A stretch of DNA of 64,000 nucleotides, taken from NCBI GenBank assembly GCA_013398275.1, contig VZSE01013631.1:2461394-2525393 (forward strand), given 5' to 3'. The DNA comes from Promerops cafer (Eukaryota > Chordata > Aves > Passeriformes > Nectariniidae). Both the position numbers and the translations under genes were made by a program. Below are positions 23,983-38,159 of the stretch, piece after piece. Within the stretch, counting starts at the first letter, position 1. The number at the start of each line of letters is the position of its first letter. The notes beneath the pieces were generated by a model, which made no database searches, was not told the origin of the DNA, and saw only the letters and a list, made by a program, of their open reading frames with translations.

Positions 23983-26900
23983 CTTAACTCACACTGTTGT
24001 CATTAAGATGAAAAAAAATACACACAGAAAGGCTTAAAATGTCCTATTTCTAACAAAGACAATTTTAACTGAGATGGAACTAATTATGCAAAAGATGTTG
24101 TACCAGATCCACTGATAAAAATACAGCAGATAAAAAACTCAAAGTGGTATCACACACATTTTTTGGTGCTCAGAAAGACAACAGATTTTTCTAAGTCTCC
24201 TTGGACAGGGTAACTAATTTGAATTGTAAAAATATACAGTTACCTTTTCTACCTGATTGATAATTTCAACCCCTGGAAAATGTGACAGAGGTTTGTCCTG
24301 TATCTAGATTCCCTGTATCTTGTATATTAATTTCTGCCATGGCTATATTTAAAGATGAATCCTTCAAACTGCTGTCCTGTGGCATGGTGCTGTACTGGCA
24401 CTTCTCTCATTACTGCAAGCCAACCCTATAAATGTTTTATAATCCTTTCTTCTTCAGCGAAAAGCAGGAAGGTAAATTGTGTCTGGGAAAGCCACTGTGT
24501 AGGCTGAGCTCTAAAGAATGTTAGCAGGAGTGGAGCATCCCCACAGCAGTACCACCAGAGGTGGGATATCTAAAAGAGAAAGGAAAACCGGGATGTTTAC
24601 CTTACTCGAAACCAGTAATCACTTTTAGGGTTTAATATTCAACTGTGAAAAAGTGTCAATCAATGACCAGGTCCTCCCTATGCTATACAGAGAATTCTGC
24701 CTGGCAAAACTAAATCTGAAGTTAAAGCTCTTGTCTTGCCCATGTGAATTCTGGGTCTAGTTGTCGGTGGTTATGAAATCATTGTTCAAAATGCCATGAA
24801 TAATTCAAAACCTACATTTGTTTGCAGCAGGAAGGCCAGAAGCGAGAGTTTCCCAATTGCTTTTGCAATTTTCCATGAAGCACACCTGACTTTGTCAGGA
24901 GATAACATAAGGAGATAGATTTTACTGTCTCTGAATTTTCAGTTCACTTTTATATCTGAAATGAGATTTCCATACCTGCTAACCCAGAAGGGTGCTGCTA
25001 CATGGCTTGAGCTTTAAAACTGGAAATTCTGAGTTAGCTTGATTATATCATCTCTGGTTTCAGAGGTGTTGCTATGCTGCTTTATTCTTCTAGGTGAAGC
25101 TGTAGTCCCAACCACTGAAGAAGCCTCTTCTAGCTTTACTGAGTACAGCCTCCGTGTCAGTCTGACAAAGTATCACCATTGTGCAGACATCTGAATTCTC
25201 CAGGAAATCCAAACCAAAGTTCCCCTGATGTAGCTGTATTCTGTGGGAGGGAGCAACAGCATAGGATTCTTTTACTGCCTTGGGAGCAGAGCTGGCAGTG
25301 ATCACTTGCTCACTTCCTAACCAGCTATGAATAGATCCCCTTACATAATGTGAATAAAGAAGTGGAAAGACATACATTAAACACATTCTGGGAACAAGGC
25401 ATATGTCAGAGAAGGCTGCAAAAAGCTAAACTTTGTTTCCCAGTAGTCTTCTGAGAATGTACATTAAAAGCATGCTACAGGCAGCACTGAAACGTGTCCA
25501 GAAACAATTCACAGCATCTCAGCCAATGGGGAGAGAAGACAGTGAAGACAAAAGTCTCTGCACTGCACGAAGCCAGGCTCACTCTGACTGTATCGCACTA
25601 AAAATATGGGTAAAGCTGTACAAAGTAAGACAGTACTTGAAAATTATCTTTTTTACCTGTAAAAACTAGAATTGCTTGCAGAACATCAATGTCATTAGAA
25701 TAGACATTCTCTGTACAGGTGGAGCAAATAGCCTGTGATTTTCTGAATCAAGAAAAAGAATGAAGGCTAGATAGTAAAAATTAGATAGTCTTCAATGAGG
25801 TTTTTGATTATGAGGACGATTTGATAATGCAAAAACCTGTATTCATTATATGAAATGGAAAGAAAAAGTAATTGAGCAGCCATAATAATTTTATTATTGT
25901 ACAAAAAAAAAAGTAGGAAACATTAAATCAATACTTTTTCAATGTTGTCATTTTTTTCCAACCTCAATATATCATTGTTACCCTTTTAGGATGAGAACAA
26001 AGATACATAAATTTAAACCATCAGTTTGTCATCACATATATTTTTTCAAGTGATGGGAGGCATTCTGTCAGGTCTTTCATTCTGCCACTCTTCTACTGAT
26101 TTAGATTCACTTTCTTTCAGATTGTATTCTCATATTTGAAGCCTTTTCAATGAGAGGAATGAAATAAGGGACCATCCTCTGCTTTTCCAAAAATAGTGTC
26201 CAGGAGCAAGGGAATGGAAATCTTTGATGTGAGGCATATGCTAATATATTTGTGAATTCATTCATTGCTCTGTGAAGCTGAGGTGTGTATCCTCAGTGGA
26301 TATATTTTTCTATAAATTTTGGAAAGGATAAACGTTTGTCCTTTTTCCTTGTTTACTTCTTAGCTTTTCATTAAATATTTATTGAAACGAGGATCTAAGG
26401 ATCCATTTCACAAATAGATTTTCTTTTGACTTATTTCATGGTCATTTGAATTTTTTTGAGCAAAGACTTTGGCTCACTAGAAACTAGTCTGCAAATTATA
26501 ATTTCATTTTCAGTAACGCTGATGTACTTCACTTGTTGAAGCTGTCTTATGATCTTGATATCTATCCTCTTTATTTTTTATATGCTTATCACATAATCAA
26601 AAGTAACGGTCCATATTCAAATTTATTGAAGACACATTGTTAGTAAGTGTAGCATTACTATAAGCTACACTGGTTAAATTTACTTCATTCTCAAGTATCA
26701 GATACATTTTTTGACTAATGATTTTAGAGTTTGTAGGATAAAATGCAAAAGACATGAAGGCAATGAAAGCCATAATGATATTCATAATGAGGCTGAGTGG
26801 GCATGTAAATAATTCTACAAACTTGTGGCATACACAGGAGATCTTCCAATCAGAGCCTGATCCTTTCAGGCAGGGTACTGGTGATTTAATTTTTAATCTA

Positions 26901-29900
26901 TTTGGCTTTTTAATTCAGACTTGAGTGCTATTTGTCTAATTTCATGCAATTAGCAGAGATGCTTATGTTAGGATTATGACCACCCTAGACTCCTTTAATA
27001 GTCAATGGAAAAAATAAATACCTCTAGACTACATTTTAGCTCGTCCAACTTCACAGTTTCCTTTAGATATGCCTCTTCCTCTGTCTTCCTAGCAATGGAG
27101 GGGAGCTGAGGAGACAATAATCCTGTCTCCTCAGTGCTTTACTGCAGTGGAATTATCCCAGGCTCCTCCTAGAAGTGGGAGCTTGTCCAAGCTTAATGGA
27201 AAGTGTCCAAAAATAACATCAGAGTTAATACCTGAAGTCTAAAGTTGAAATCTCCTTGGAAGAAATAACTTTATTTTGGTCTGTGATTTCCACATACACC
27301 ATTCTAAAAACCATTAGTGAGTCAGAAACACCCTAAGTTATGCTGTAATTATTATTTTGGTAATTAATAAAGTTGAAAATCACCATTGCCATATTTCTTC
27401 TCCTTACCACATTTCATGGTATATTTTGTCATTTGATTGCAGAGTAAATATCCAGTAGTGTCAGTCTAATGGCAAGATAATAGATATAAATGTTACAAAG
27501 TAAATAGAGCCAGTGTGAGTAACCTTGTAATAATTCTTGGACCTACTAAGCTTTTTACCAAGTTGCAGGAACCTGCAATTATCTCACCACCTTTTCTCTT
27601 GCTTCATTTCTGTTTTATCAAGGAAGGAATTCAAAATCACCCTCTCAACTTCTAAATTTTTCATGGCCTCTTTACACTTTTTCTACTTGCTCCCACAATG
27701 TCGCACTCTGTTGGTGAAAACCCAGTCTATTTTTTCCTCTCCATTTGACTGCACACATCAGGATTTCTCTAACTTGTCATATTAACATTTACAAATGCAA
27801 CCATTTGCATTTTTGTTTCTTATTTTTAGGTAACCATCCAACTGCAAATAAATCACTGCTCAAGTTCATGCTCTGAGAAGACAGAAATCCATTAAGGATG
27901 TTTCCCTTTATAATAAGAGGATAAATAATGTTGTGTAGACACTTCTGCACTTTGACAAGAAAAGACTAGCCCTTTCCTAATGTAATTCCTTCTAGTGTGG
28001 GCTTTGAAACCATTTTAATTTTTGTTAGATCTATATGTAGGATTTTCACATCAAACTGCCAAGAAATTAAATTGTCTCTGTCCTACTTCCACCTGTTTAT
28101 GTCACATTTTTTTTCACTAACATTTTGCCTCATATTCTCTTGTCTTTTCTACACCTTATCTGATAGATAAGTGTCTGATGTCTGAGGCAAACTAATTGAT
28201 AATTAAAAATAAACAAACAAAACTAACAAGAAAACCAAACCAAGCCACAAAGAAAATAAAAACAAAACACCCAAAACGTGAATGCCCAGAAAACCACTTT
28301 CGTCCCCCAAAACAGCTTTGTTATTAGTGGTTATGCTAATTTTGTATTTTCCCTACCTGCCCTGTGATGTTCATCCAGATTCCCCTCCGCTCCAGTTTGT
28401 GTAAAATGGTTGTGCAATCTGACTGCTCCTTGCAAGAAAAAGAGATTCTGTAAAAATCCCCAGAAAAGAGGTATAGAAGCTGAGCAGGACAACCCCAGTT
28501 CATCCCTTTTTGGGTCTCTGCACCCAGTACTAATTTAACTGGTTCTACAGAACCAGAAATATTTTAGGCTATGGGAAGGGCTTAAGTCCCTTCTAAACCA
28601 GCAAATATAGAGTAATTGAAGAAATATGCTTGTAATTTTCTTGGGTTGAGATAAGATTGGCCCTGAGCATTTAATTCAAGAAACATCAAATTAACTCCTA
28701 TTCAAATTTTTAACATTTCATTAATTTTATCTTACAGCAATTTTGGTGTCTTTTGGAATGGACAGATTTTGGTCTCCATAAGATTAATTTATTTCTACAA
28801 TAACACTAATTAAAATATTAATCCATACTGGAGTTCTGCACTTCACGTTAAAGACTCCTTTGCTTTTGATGGCAAGCTGTTTGTGACTACTTGGGTATCT
28901 GACAGAGTTTGCACTTTCACAAATTTGAAATTAATTCCCTTGACATGAGTCTTATACATATTTTTTTCAGCTCAGTTGGTCTTACTCATCTCTCATCTGG
29001 TCTATGGATAAATTAGCAATAGGTCAGTATAGAAGTTGGAAAGACATACCGTAAAGACAATAAATTTACATCCCATGATTAAGATTCAGGAACAATAAGT
29101 AAATTGTGGTCAAATAATTAAGAAGTAGGAAAAAAATTTGGCCTCTACAGTGAAATTTTCATCCTTCTAGTATTGCTTTTAGCATTGATTTTGCAGGTAG
29201 TATCTCAGAAGATGGAGACAGATTTTCCTTCTAATTTACCTCAGACTATAATCCCATATTAAATAAAAATGTGCAAAGGAAGATTATGGGCTATCATTGG
29301 CTTTACAGTGGTGCAAAACTCTCTAAACCTGCAACAGAAGTTCCCAGCAGCAGCTAATGTTAGTCAGGGTGGCCTCCTGGCAAGTAAAATGCCAGATGGA
29401 CTCCTTTTGCAACTGTGCAGCAAACAAACCCTGACCTTTGTTCACTCACACATCCTGTATAAGCTTTTTCCTTGAAAATGCCATGTGGCTTTTTTCCACT
29501 TTTCTTGAGCAATGCTATGGCTAAATGTATAAAGATATAAAAACAAGCTGCTGATGCTGTTATACCAGTATTTAAATGCTGCTATTTGAATCAGAGTCTA
29601 AAGCTAATTTGGTTGATTTCCACACCTTTGGTCCCAAGAGGTATTGTAACAAAACATCTTCACCTTCTCTCTCAGCAGATTTCTTTTCATAAGGAATCAC
29701 CTCCTTTGTGCTGCAGCTGATGCACACTGTTGAACTAGGGCCAGATAGGAAAACAGACAACAAAGAGCAACACACCTGGAGAACCTAAAAACCATCTCCT
29801 CTCTTGCCATGACAGAGAACTGCAGTCAGTCAAGAGGAAATGGACACAGCTCCACAGTAGTCTAACTCTGGGTTTGTTTCTGTATGGGAAGTTACCATCA

Positions 29901-31556
29901 CTTAAGTAACACCTGATCAGTATTGGGAAAGTCAGCAGTGTCTGAGGAGTGCTTTCTAGATCTTACACCTAAGACTCAGAATCCCCGTCCATGGGAAGTC
30001 AAGATTGCTTTGTTCTTCACTACTTCATAACATTATGTTTTTAATGGTTCAAAAATCTAGGTCCTATCCGTTCCTTCAGAAAATTATTCCAAAGACTGAT
30101 GTCCACCAGGCTGAAGAGTCTCTGTGATCTCTCTATCATTTTTGTCCTTGCTGACATTTTTCTTTCAGTTTAAAGAGGAAGAGCAATGGCTGAATTACTT
30201 TACTACCCTATGTATACATTCATTTGTAGCTCATTTCTACTGCCATGAAGAAGCTTTTTGACACCCTTTAGTAGGAAAGAAAATATTTGCAGCCATTAAC
30301 AAATGCAGCATTTAAGGATATTATAAGCCTGCCTGATCAGAGCCCTTTACTGGATATTGGATTGCTTGTTGAAAGTCAATTTTACAACAAAATAAACACC
30401 GGCATGACATAAATTTCACTAGTTTAGTTTTCAGATGTAGTTATATGCCATATTACTCCTCAGGGGTGAAAAACATAATGTGTGTAAATGAATACACAGC
30501 AACTGATTTTCCAGTGGCGATATAATTAAGGCTATAAAAGACAGCCTATATGTAACAGCTACTGTGGGAGCTCCTCGTATGCTCATATATACACAACACT
30601 GTATTTTTTTCTTATTTTGCTATAACATTTGTCTTTTTGTAAAACAAGCAAATGACACAGTGTCTGAAAAATTTCTAAAAGATTAACAAGCACAATAATT
30701 AGACCACTGACAAAAATTTTGCATTCGAGAAAAATAAACATAACTAAATCAAAATGCATCCTATTTTTTTGGTATAAATACTTGTTTTCAATACAGATAC
30801 ATGTACATCATGGGAACAAAGTGAGTAGTTTTAGCAGTTTAGTTTTCAGTTCTTTTTCAAGATGATCACCTGTTTTCCTAAACAAGTGCCTATTTAGAGT
30901 CCCTTCAGCTCCTGAACAAAATATTCATCCACTGTGGCTTCACTTGGGATTAAGACAGTAGCAATGCATTATTTTCTTTTGTATCAAGGGAAGCTTCATT
31001 ACGTTGCTTTATCTTTACTGCAGCCAGGGGAACTGGGTAAGTGTTGCACTTACAGGCACCACTCAACTTTCAGTTCTCCTTGTTCACCTGAGAAAGCAGA
31101 AGATGAGTGATGGTGGCTTTGTAGCAGCAGGTCAGAGATAGAGGCTGCTGAGGAGTATAAGCATGAAGGTGGAAGGGGAGGGGAAAAAGATACCCGAGCA
31201 CCAGGAGCTGAGCTCCAGCACTGAAAAGAAGGCTGAGCTATTTTAAAATACATTTTGGAATCCATGAATAAGAATGTTTAAACCAGTACTTTGAACAGGC
31301 ACAGTGGATAAATATTAATAAATTGAACTTCCCTCTGCAGTGTAAAGTGGAGAAGTATTTAAGCAGATATTTGGAGCTGCTTTTTACTCCAGTATTACGT
31401 GTAAAGTTTAATAGATTTATCTGAGATTTTGATTCTTAAAAAACAAGGACAAAATATTCTTGAACAAAATGAGCAAAATGAGAATCTGGCACAATGGTGA
31501 ATAATTATTTTCCAGAAATTAAACCCAGGAACAGGAATGAACAGGGAATACAGGTT

Positions 31557-31561
<5 letters not shown>
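23983..31561. other. Intergenic DNA, no gene recognised
   Basis: A long stretch of AT-rich unique sequence. Open frames stay below 100 codons. An A-rich low-complexity patch lies at 28204-28276. I see no transposon ends, tRNA-like cloverleaf or splice-bounded coding frame. Confidence 0.5.
28204..28276. repeat. A-rich low-complexity tract
   Basis: Runs such as AAACAAACAAAACTAACAAG continue through 28276, almost all A with scattered C. It probably arose by slippage and carries no coding signal. Confidence 0.75.

Positions 31562-31588
<27 letters not shown>
31562..31588. repeat. Poly(A) tract, 27 bases
   Basis: An uninterrupted run of 27 A. The sequence before it does not match a known retroposon, so it may be a simple homopolymer rather than an insertion tail. 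The exact length is unreliable in most assemblies. Confidence 0.9.
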
Positions 31589-34446
31589 GCACAATTCCAA
31601 ATTTATTTTCTCTTTGCTCCCAAGACAAAGCCAAATAGAAAATTCTTTACACTAAGAAAAAGAAGTTTAGAGTGGTAAATATAAGGTTATCACTTACCTA
31701 ATGACAAGAGATCCCCCCCACCTTGTCTTCATTATTGCTTTCATATACATCTAAAAGTTATTTACTACATAACATAATATAAAATAAAAGCACCATGATG
31801 AAGGTTATACCTTCAAAGGCTAGATTTGTTTATATATTCTCCCTAGAAACAAGCAACATACTTGGACCACCAGTTTATTTTGTACCTGAAATTACATAGC
31901 TATTACATTATGGTTTTTTATTTGGGTATTTGGGCTTCTTTTGTTTTTTTGTAAGACAGATTGCTGCTATTCCATGAGGCCTTGACTGCTCACGTGGCTC
32001 AGCACTGACTGATTACTCTGAGTTTAGATGATGCACCTGTCCACAGAAAAAGTGATCTGCTCAGCTGGCCAGGGAGGCAAAGGCTGTAGCCCTGCTTTCA
32101 ACTTACAGCAATAGACAATACTTATTGTATTTTGACCAAAATAGGTATATTAAATGCTCTTGGCTATTCATAGTGCTTATCATTGGCTCCTAAATATATT
32201 AATAACACAAGAAATTACTACACAGTTATGTACAATTTTGCTAAGCAAAACAGCCACAGTAGAGAGCAAATCAAGACCACAAACAATGAGCACATATAAT
32301 GTTAAATAATGAAAACAGATGTCAGAAAGTAGATTCCATCTGTTCAAAGACATCTTCATTGATTCACTATCACAATGGTGTGATCACTCATAGTATTTCA
32401 GACTGATCAATACCAGAAGTTACAGATGAAATACTGAAGGGCTATTAGTTGCAGCTAATATGTTGCTTTTACCAGACAGACACCAGATTCCCAGCTGTGG
32501 TGAGTTTGGTCTTTACTTGCAGTTAACAAGATGCTTTCCTGTCCTGTTATATCCTCCCTACCTATTTTTAGAAGCATTTCACACTTACTCATGCAGCGCT
32601 CATCAATGTGTGAAATTAAAGTATGAACTGATCAGTATGTGAAAGCGAGGTTCATAGAGTTAATTTATGAATAAATTATGCCAGGCATCCTGAATATATT
32701 TAAGGAAGGCTGTGCCACCTGCTAAAATGAGCTGTTACTACTACACTGATGTCTGAAATCAGAACGGTTGCAAGCAAAGCCTGGCTGGAATCTACTGAGG
32801 TGGGAAAAATATCATCAAGTTACTAAATACAGACTGTTAATTTTGTTTTGATGGGATTCCAAATATAAAATCATGTCTTAAACATGAGAGGCAGAATTGC
32901 AAAAGCTCAGTTTCTACTCTGTAAGAGGTACAACTTAAAGCGAATGTTTCAAGCTATAGATATGGTTTACAAATAAACTGTATTTTGCTGCTTAAGTTAT
33001 TGAAATGAAAAGTTCCATGTGTACTTCTGATGCCTGTGTGTTAGGAATGTAAGTGCTTTAGCTGTTCAAAAGAAGCTATTTTGGAATATATAAAAAGTGG
33101 ATATTACCTGTTAAATTAGTCTCATGCTCCAAAATAAACTGGGTCAATTTCTTGCAGTTTGGGCTCAAAGAGACTGTGAACAACACACAGAGTTAGGAGT
33201 AAAATCAAATGAAGAATAATAATAGCATGGAAGAATTCTAAAGATAAATGCTCTGTCAGACCTGCAATCCCCTGGAAACTCAAAGCATCCAAGAAAGATT
33301 TAATCCATATACAGGGCACTTGTAGGAAAGCAAATGGAAAGTAGCCTTATTTCTGATAATGGAAGGTTCTGGTACACTTGATGCATCTAGACAGATAATT
33401 GTGTATGTCAAACCAATTTTGCAGGAGATGGGATATTCAGCATACTAATGTCTGATGTGATTGATAGTATATCTACTCTCCACTTTCAAACAGAGTGGTG
33501 GTGGGTTTTGATAGCATATTTTACAGCACTGGCTAGAAAGTATTATGTGTACACATTGATGAAAAAAATAAGATAAGCTTGGTCTTTTCATCCTCAAAAT
33601 TCATCTAAAATGAGCTCTTGCTTTCTCTTCTGAGCTGTTCCACGAGTATTTGACAAGCAGAATATGTTAAGGAATAAAGCACTGAGAAAAGTGAAAATTT
33701 AGATGTAGATATTTTCCTAGAAAATTATGCTTGAAAATTATCATAAATTTAAAACCATAACAATTTTTTTAATGGTCTAATAAGTTTAAAATCGTGGTTC
33801 TAAGCCTACAATTAGTTGTATGAAGATGGGGCTATGTGCCTCCATAAAAACTGCCAGGAAGCTGGGAGACAGACTCAAGCTCAGTACCTTCTGAAACTGT
33901 TGAAAATTATTTCAGAGGTTTAGAACTACAGACGAGAAACATTACCCTGCAGTTTTGTAGGCCACAAAAGTTTTGTTACTCCACTAAGACAGATTTGTGA
34001 TTAAATCATCTAACAGAAAAATAAAGCAGCTATTTCTCAGGTTAGACTAAGGAAGCTCACTTCACCTCATCGTGAGTTTCAAACATTTTTCATTCTTAAA
34101 AAATATTGCAGATTTCCTCAAGCATTTGAGTAACTCTAAGAATAAATTACATTTGCTTATTCAACCATAAAAATTTCTTAGCTTTTTCATATTTTTTCAG
34201 GGTAATGTTTTAAAGATTAAATTAAACTCACTTTAAATAGTTTCCACAGCTCCCTTTCAGCAATTTTTTCCCCCCAAATAATACTACATGGTAGTATTCT
34301 GAGTTTTTTGAAGATAAGATTTACTTTTGTACTTTCTAAGTGAGGCAAAACGTTTGTCTCCAAATACATAAATGATGGAAATGATAATATTGGGTATAAA
34401 TTCACAGTTGTTTATTTGTCACTAATTTGGTTGATTAGACAACAGT
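31589..34446. other. Intergenic DNA, no gene recognised
   Basis: AT-rich unique sequence with no recognisable gene or repeat family. Confidence 0.5.
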
Positions 34447-34518
34447 TTGGTATTTTCTGTTCCAATGTTGAATGGAAATTTTNTTGGTATTTCTGTTCCA
34501 ATGTTGAATGGAAATTTT
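34447..34518. repeat. Direct duplication around a single N (assembly scar)
   Basis: A 36-bp unit (34447-34482, starting TTGGTATTTTCTG and ending GGAAATTTT) is repeated almost exactly at 34484-34518, with one T missing and exactly one N (34483) between the copies. Two contig ends joined by a single N without collapsing their overlap would produce this pattern. A real tandem duplication with one ambiguous base is the alternative. Confidence 0.85.
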
Positions 34519-35260
34519 TTTAAATGTGTGAAGTTATGTGCAAAAATATTAAAAAAAGTTCTTATTTCAACAAAGTAGTAATTTTACATGGTGGAAACTT
34601 GTCAAGGTAATAACTAAGTTTTAAGCCTCTTCAAAAATGCTGGCATTTTTCAGAGGTGAAAAATATATGGGATATGGTTCCAAGAAGTGCAACTAGGAAA
34701 GGAAGAAATGAAAGAAATCTTGTGGAAAAAAAATAAGGGGGGGAAAAAAAAGAAGCATGAGAAAGTGCTTTGTAGCACAGCTGCAAATTGTGATTAATGA
34801 AGCTTGGTACATTAGTGCACTAGAAAAAGACTTCCACTTTATGTCAGCTTGTCTGATCTGGTAAATTTGGAGACTGATTTTTAACATGTCTGATAGTTCT
34901 CTTTAATTTTTCTAATCCAGTGGTTAGCTGTGCTTTGGCTGGAACAGGCGTGTCAGTTGAAAAGACACAGACACATTTGCTTCTGCTGAGATTACATTTA
35001 TAATACCTTGTACCATTGAAAGGAAATTAAATGCTGTAAGTTTATTTAAAAGTAGGCAGGTGTCTAGAAATAAAAATGGAAATGTGATCAGCTCTGTTTG
35101 CATAAGTTGTACATATTTTACATTAAAAAAACCCACTGTAATCCTCTGTGTACTATTGTTGTTCCATGTATAAAAGTACAACCTGGTGCAGAATTAAATC
35201 ATACAAAAATACATTAAAAGGTCTAATGCTGCCTTGTATGGCTTGTGAAATAATGAATAT
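34519..35260. other. Intergenic DNA, no gene recognised
   Basis: AT-rich unique sequence with short homopolymers (for example the G and A runs around 34738-34751). No gene was seen. Confidence 0.5.
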
Positions 35261-35480
35261 TTTCAGCTCACAGTCTCAGTCATTATAATGTTATTACACA
35301 GTCATTAAATTGAAGCTGTTATTCCACTGCTAAAAACAACTGATCAATATCCATTACCATTCAGTGATGGTTGGAGCCAAAACGAGATTATATTGCAAAT
35401 GAGCTGCAGACAAGGTAATGATCCCTCCATTTTGATATATTTAAAGGAATTCCCTAAAGCAGATCATTTCCTTAAGGGAC
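35261..35480. promoter_or_regulatory. Candidate conserved noncoding element / enhancer
   Basis: The block is dense in homeodomain cores (ATTA at 35282-35285, 35293-35296, 35304-35307 and 35353-35356; TAAT at 35416-35419) and has an octamer-like ATTGCAAAT at 35392-35400. It is mixed-sequence rather than low-complexity, with no open frame. This motif content is common in distal developmental enhancers, but AT-rich DNA also gives such cores by chance, so the call is an inference to be tested by alignment. Confidence 0.3.
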
Positions 35481-38159
35481 AGTACAACTTTTCCATCAAG
35501 TCACCAATCTAGGAAAATAAAAGTGTTCTTTAATTACAAAAAGCCTTACATATTATGATTTATAATGAAACAATAGTGTTCTCAGCAAAGATAACCACTG
35601 TTGGATCAATGAAATTGTTTCTAGTTTCTGCCCATTGGGTTTTACTTGTTATCAATGCTGTGTTATACAGACCCTGTGCCTTACCAACGAAACAAACCAA
35701 ATGATGTTTGAAGTCAGGATTTACCTCAGTGTAGTATACTTTGAAGCTTGTCCAAAAATAAATAAATAAAGATAGGAAATACTTCCTTAGAGAGACTTTA
35801 GTATCTCGTTCCCATAAGACCCACAATAGTTTTGCCTTTCTTATCACTTACAAAATCTGGTCAAAAATTTCCAAGGTGTGCTTGAGTGGTTCCTCCAAGG
35901 CCCTGTCAGTCACTGACTTGAGGGATCCATCTTTTCATCTTTTTTTATCATCTCTGTTATCTCTGGATCATTAGTGTACCTGGGTGTTTATAAGCTATTA
36001 TTATCTTTATTATTTCTATGTATTAATATATTTTGTGTTAGGTTAATATGTAATATTATTTTATGTGGGCTTTTTTTCTTTTATGTTCACAGTTGATTCT
36101 CACAGGACAGGTGTCCTTACATCCAGGTATCCATATCTCCTTTATGTTCCACATATCATTACAATATGCAGAACACAGGAGGTTTTCCAGTCTCTCCACC
36201 TCTTTTCAGGTGGTTCTGAAGTTTCCCTGCTGAAGCAAAAGATTTCTCAAATTGTTTAACAGATTTGGACAATTTATTAACATGTAGTATAATATAGTAA
36301 CAAAACATATATTAATTTATCTAAAGATTTTCCCTTTCCTGCTTCATTTTTTCTGTATTTGACAGATTTCCTTCTTTTTTTTTTTTTTTTTTTTCCAAAG
36401 CAGATATCCATGGATACATGGACAAAATGCTCAGTTTGTTTTAAACAGCCCTTTTAGAACTAGATCTTCTATTCATTTTTATTTCAGTCTTCTGTTATTT
36501 TGAATATATTTATAGAATATTAATAGCATTTTAACCCTCATCAAGGAAGATCAGCTCAAAAATAAAGCTTTACATTTGATACTACAAAGACTACTTGGAA
36601 GGAAAAATTACCAGTAACTATGATAGGCTTATGTAGGTATTTATATATAAATATAAATGCTTCCTATGGCAGAAAGAATTTTTCCAATTTGAAGGTAAAA
36701 ATATTGGAAGTCTGATACTTCCTTTTTACTTGCCTATATTTGATATTCCTTTGAATATTAATGTTCTGCAGCAAGGCCCTGAGGGAATTCTGGCTGGTCC
36801 AAAGGTTAGTGTCTCTGCAAATGTACAGAATGATAGAGGCAGAGAAGTTTAGCTCTTTCATGGGTAAAAATTAGTCTGTCCTCTTTGTAGTCCTTCATAA
36901 CCATAAAACAGAAACTGTGACTTAATTTTCCATAAAATGGACATATTATCCACCTAAAATATTCAGTAGAAAAAAACCTTTTAGTTGGTTCCAGTGGTAA
37001 CTTCTGTCATTGCTCTCTTCTGTCTGATGTAAAGCTACTGCAGTTTTTGAAAAATTCATATTCCTGGTTCATTTCTTTGGATAGATTATCCTTAGCTTCT
37101 CACCTCTCCTGCTTTTTCTTCTGGTCTTCTCAAAAGCTTTTCCCTCTTACTGACCCGATTTAGTATCTTCATTTAATGAGTAAAATTTGGTTTTCTCCAC
37201 TTGCAAAACTCTGCAAGCATAGTTACTTCTTTGTGAAATCTCCCCGTTTTCCTGTGAAACCTCAAATGAAAGCATAACTAGGTAGGCAGCTGGTGTCCTG
37301 TGACCACTGTGCATGTCATACTGGGCCTCACTGCTTCCTCCTGCCTGCCTATCTCACTTTCACTTTGTCCTGTATCTTCTCTGTCACGTTGCTGTGCAAT
37401 CATCAAGCTGCCTGTCTTGGCCCCCACCCCCATCACTATTGTACCACGCACTGCAGTGGGAGCAGTGTAAGACCAGAAGGGGAATAAGGTCCTAAAATCC
37501 TATGGGGAATGGGCTGAGGCAGCCACAGCGCATGGTTGTGGTGGTTTCACTGCTCTGGCACCCATGTGGGAGCGAGTAAAGCTTGCTGCTTTGTAAAGTC
37601 CTGCCTCTGATGGCTCTCTAAACATCCTCTCAGTTCTAAGTTCCTTGGCAGAATAGTGTGTGTGGCAGAAAGAACAGCTGGATCATAGTCTGTGGCTACT
37701 CCGAGGCATGATGGTAATAACACCAGCAATAAATAATAAGAAACAGCAATAGCCTTGCATCATCTGACAATACAAATGCACACTTAAAGCAAAAATAAAT
37801 AAATAATTGTTGTGAAGAGACCCTTACAGGCCCTTCTATACTACCATATTCTGCTACATTTAGTGTAAAGTACGTAACCCAGCCTGACAGCCCTGACAGC
37901 AGAACTGTCAGAAGATTTAGTGGAATCATATGATTTTCTCTCTCTGATCAAACTGAGAACTGACTTGTTTTGGCAAAATTGTAATGAGGTTTTCACTGTT
38001 GACAGAAGAACGTCATGTTGGGGAGAAGCACATAGGTCATGAAAGCTGTCTAATCTAATAAATAGTATAATTCTTAATGGGTTTTATCTTGGTGATTTTT
38101 TTCTCACACTGTTGTTTCTGGGCAGTTTCCTACTCTTCGTTTATGTTTTCTATATGAAT
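35481..38159. other. Intergenic DNA, no gene recognised
   Basis: AT-rich DNA with a T20 run at 36375-36394 and a GC-richer patch at 37280-37680 in which short frames overlap on both strands. I recognise no gene or repeat family. Confidence 0.5.
36375..36394. repeat. Poly(T) tract, 20 bases
   Basis: A simple homopolymer run of 20 T. No retroposon body is recognised on either side. Confidence 0.9.

Noticed and set aside
31562..31588. Poly(A) tail of a processed pseudogene
   Set aside because: The upstream sequence has no coding-like frame or recognisable parent, and no flanking target duplication was found.
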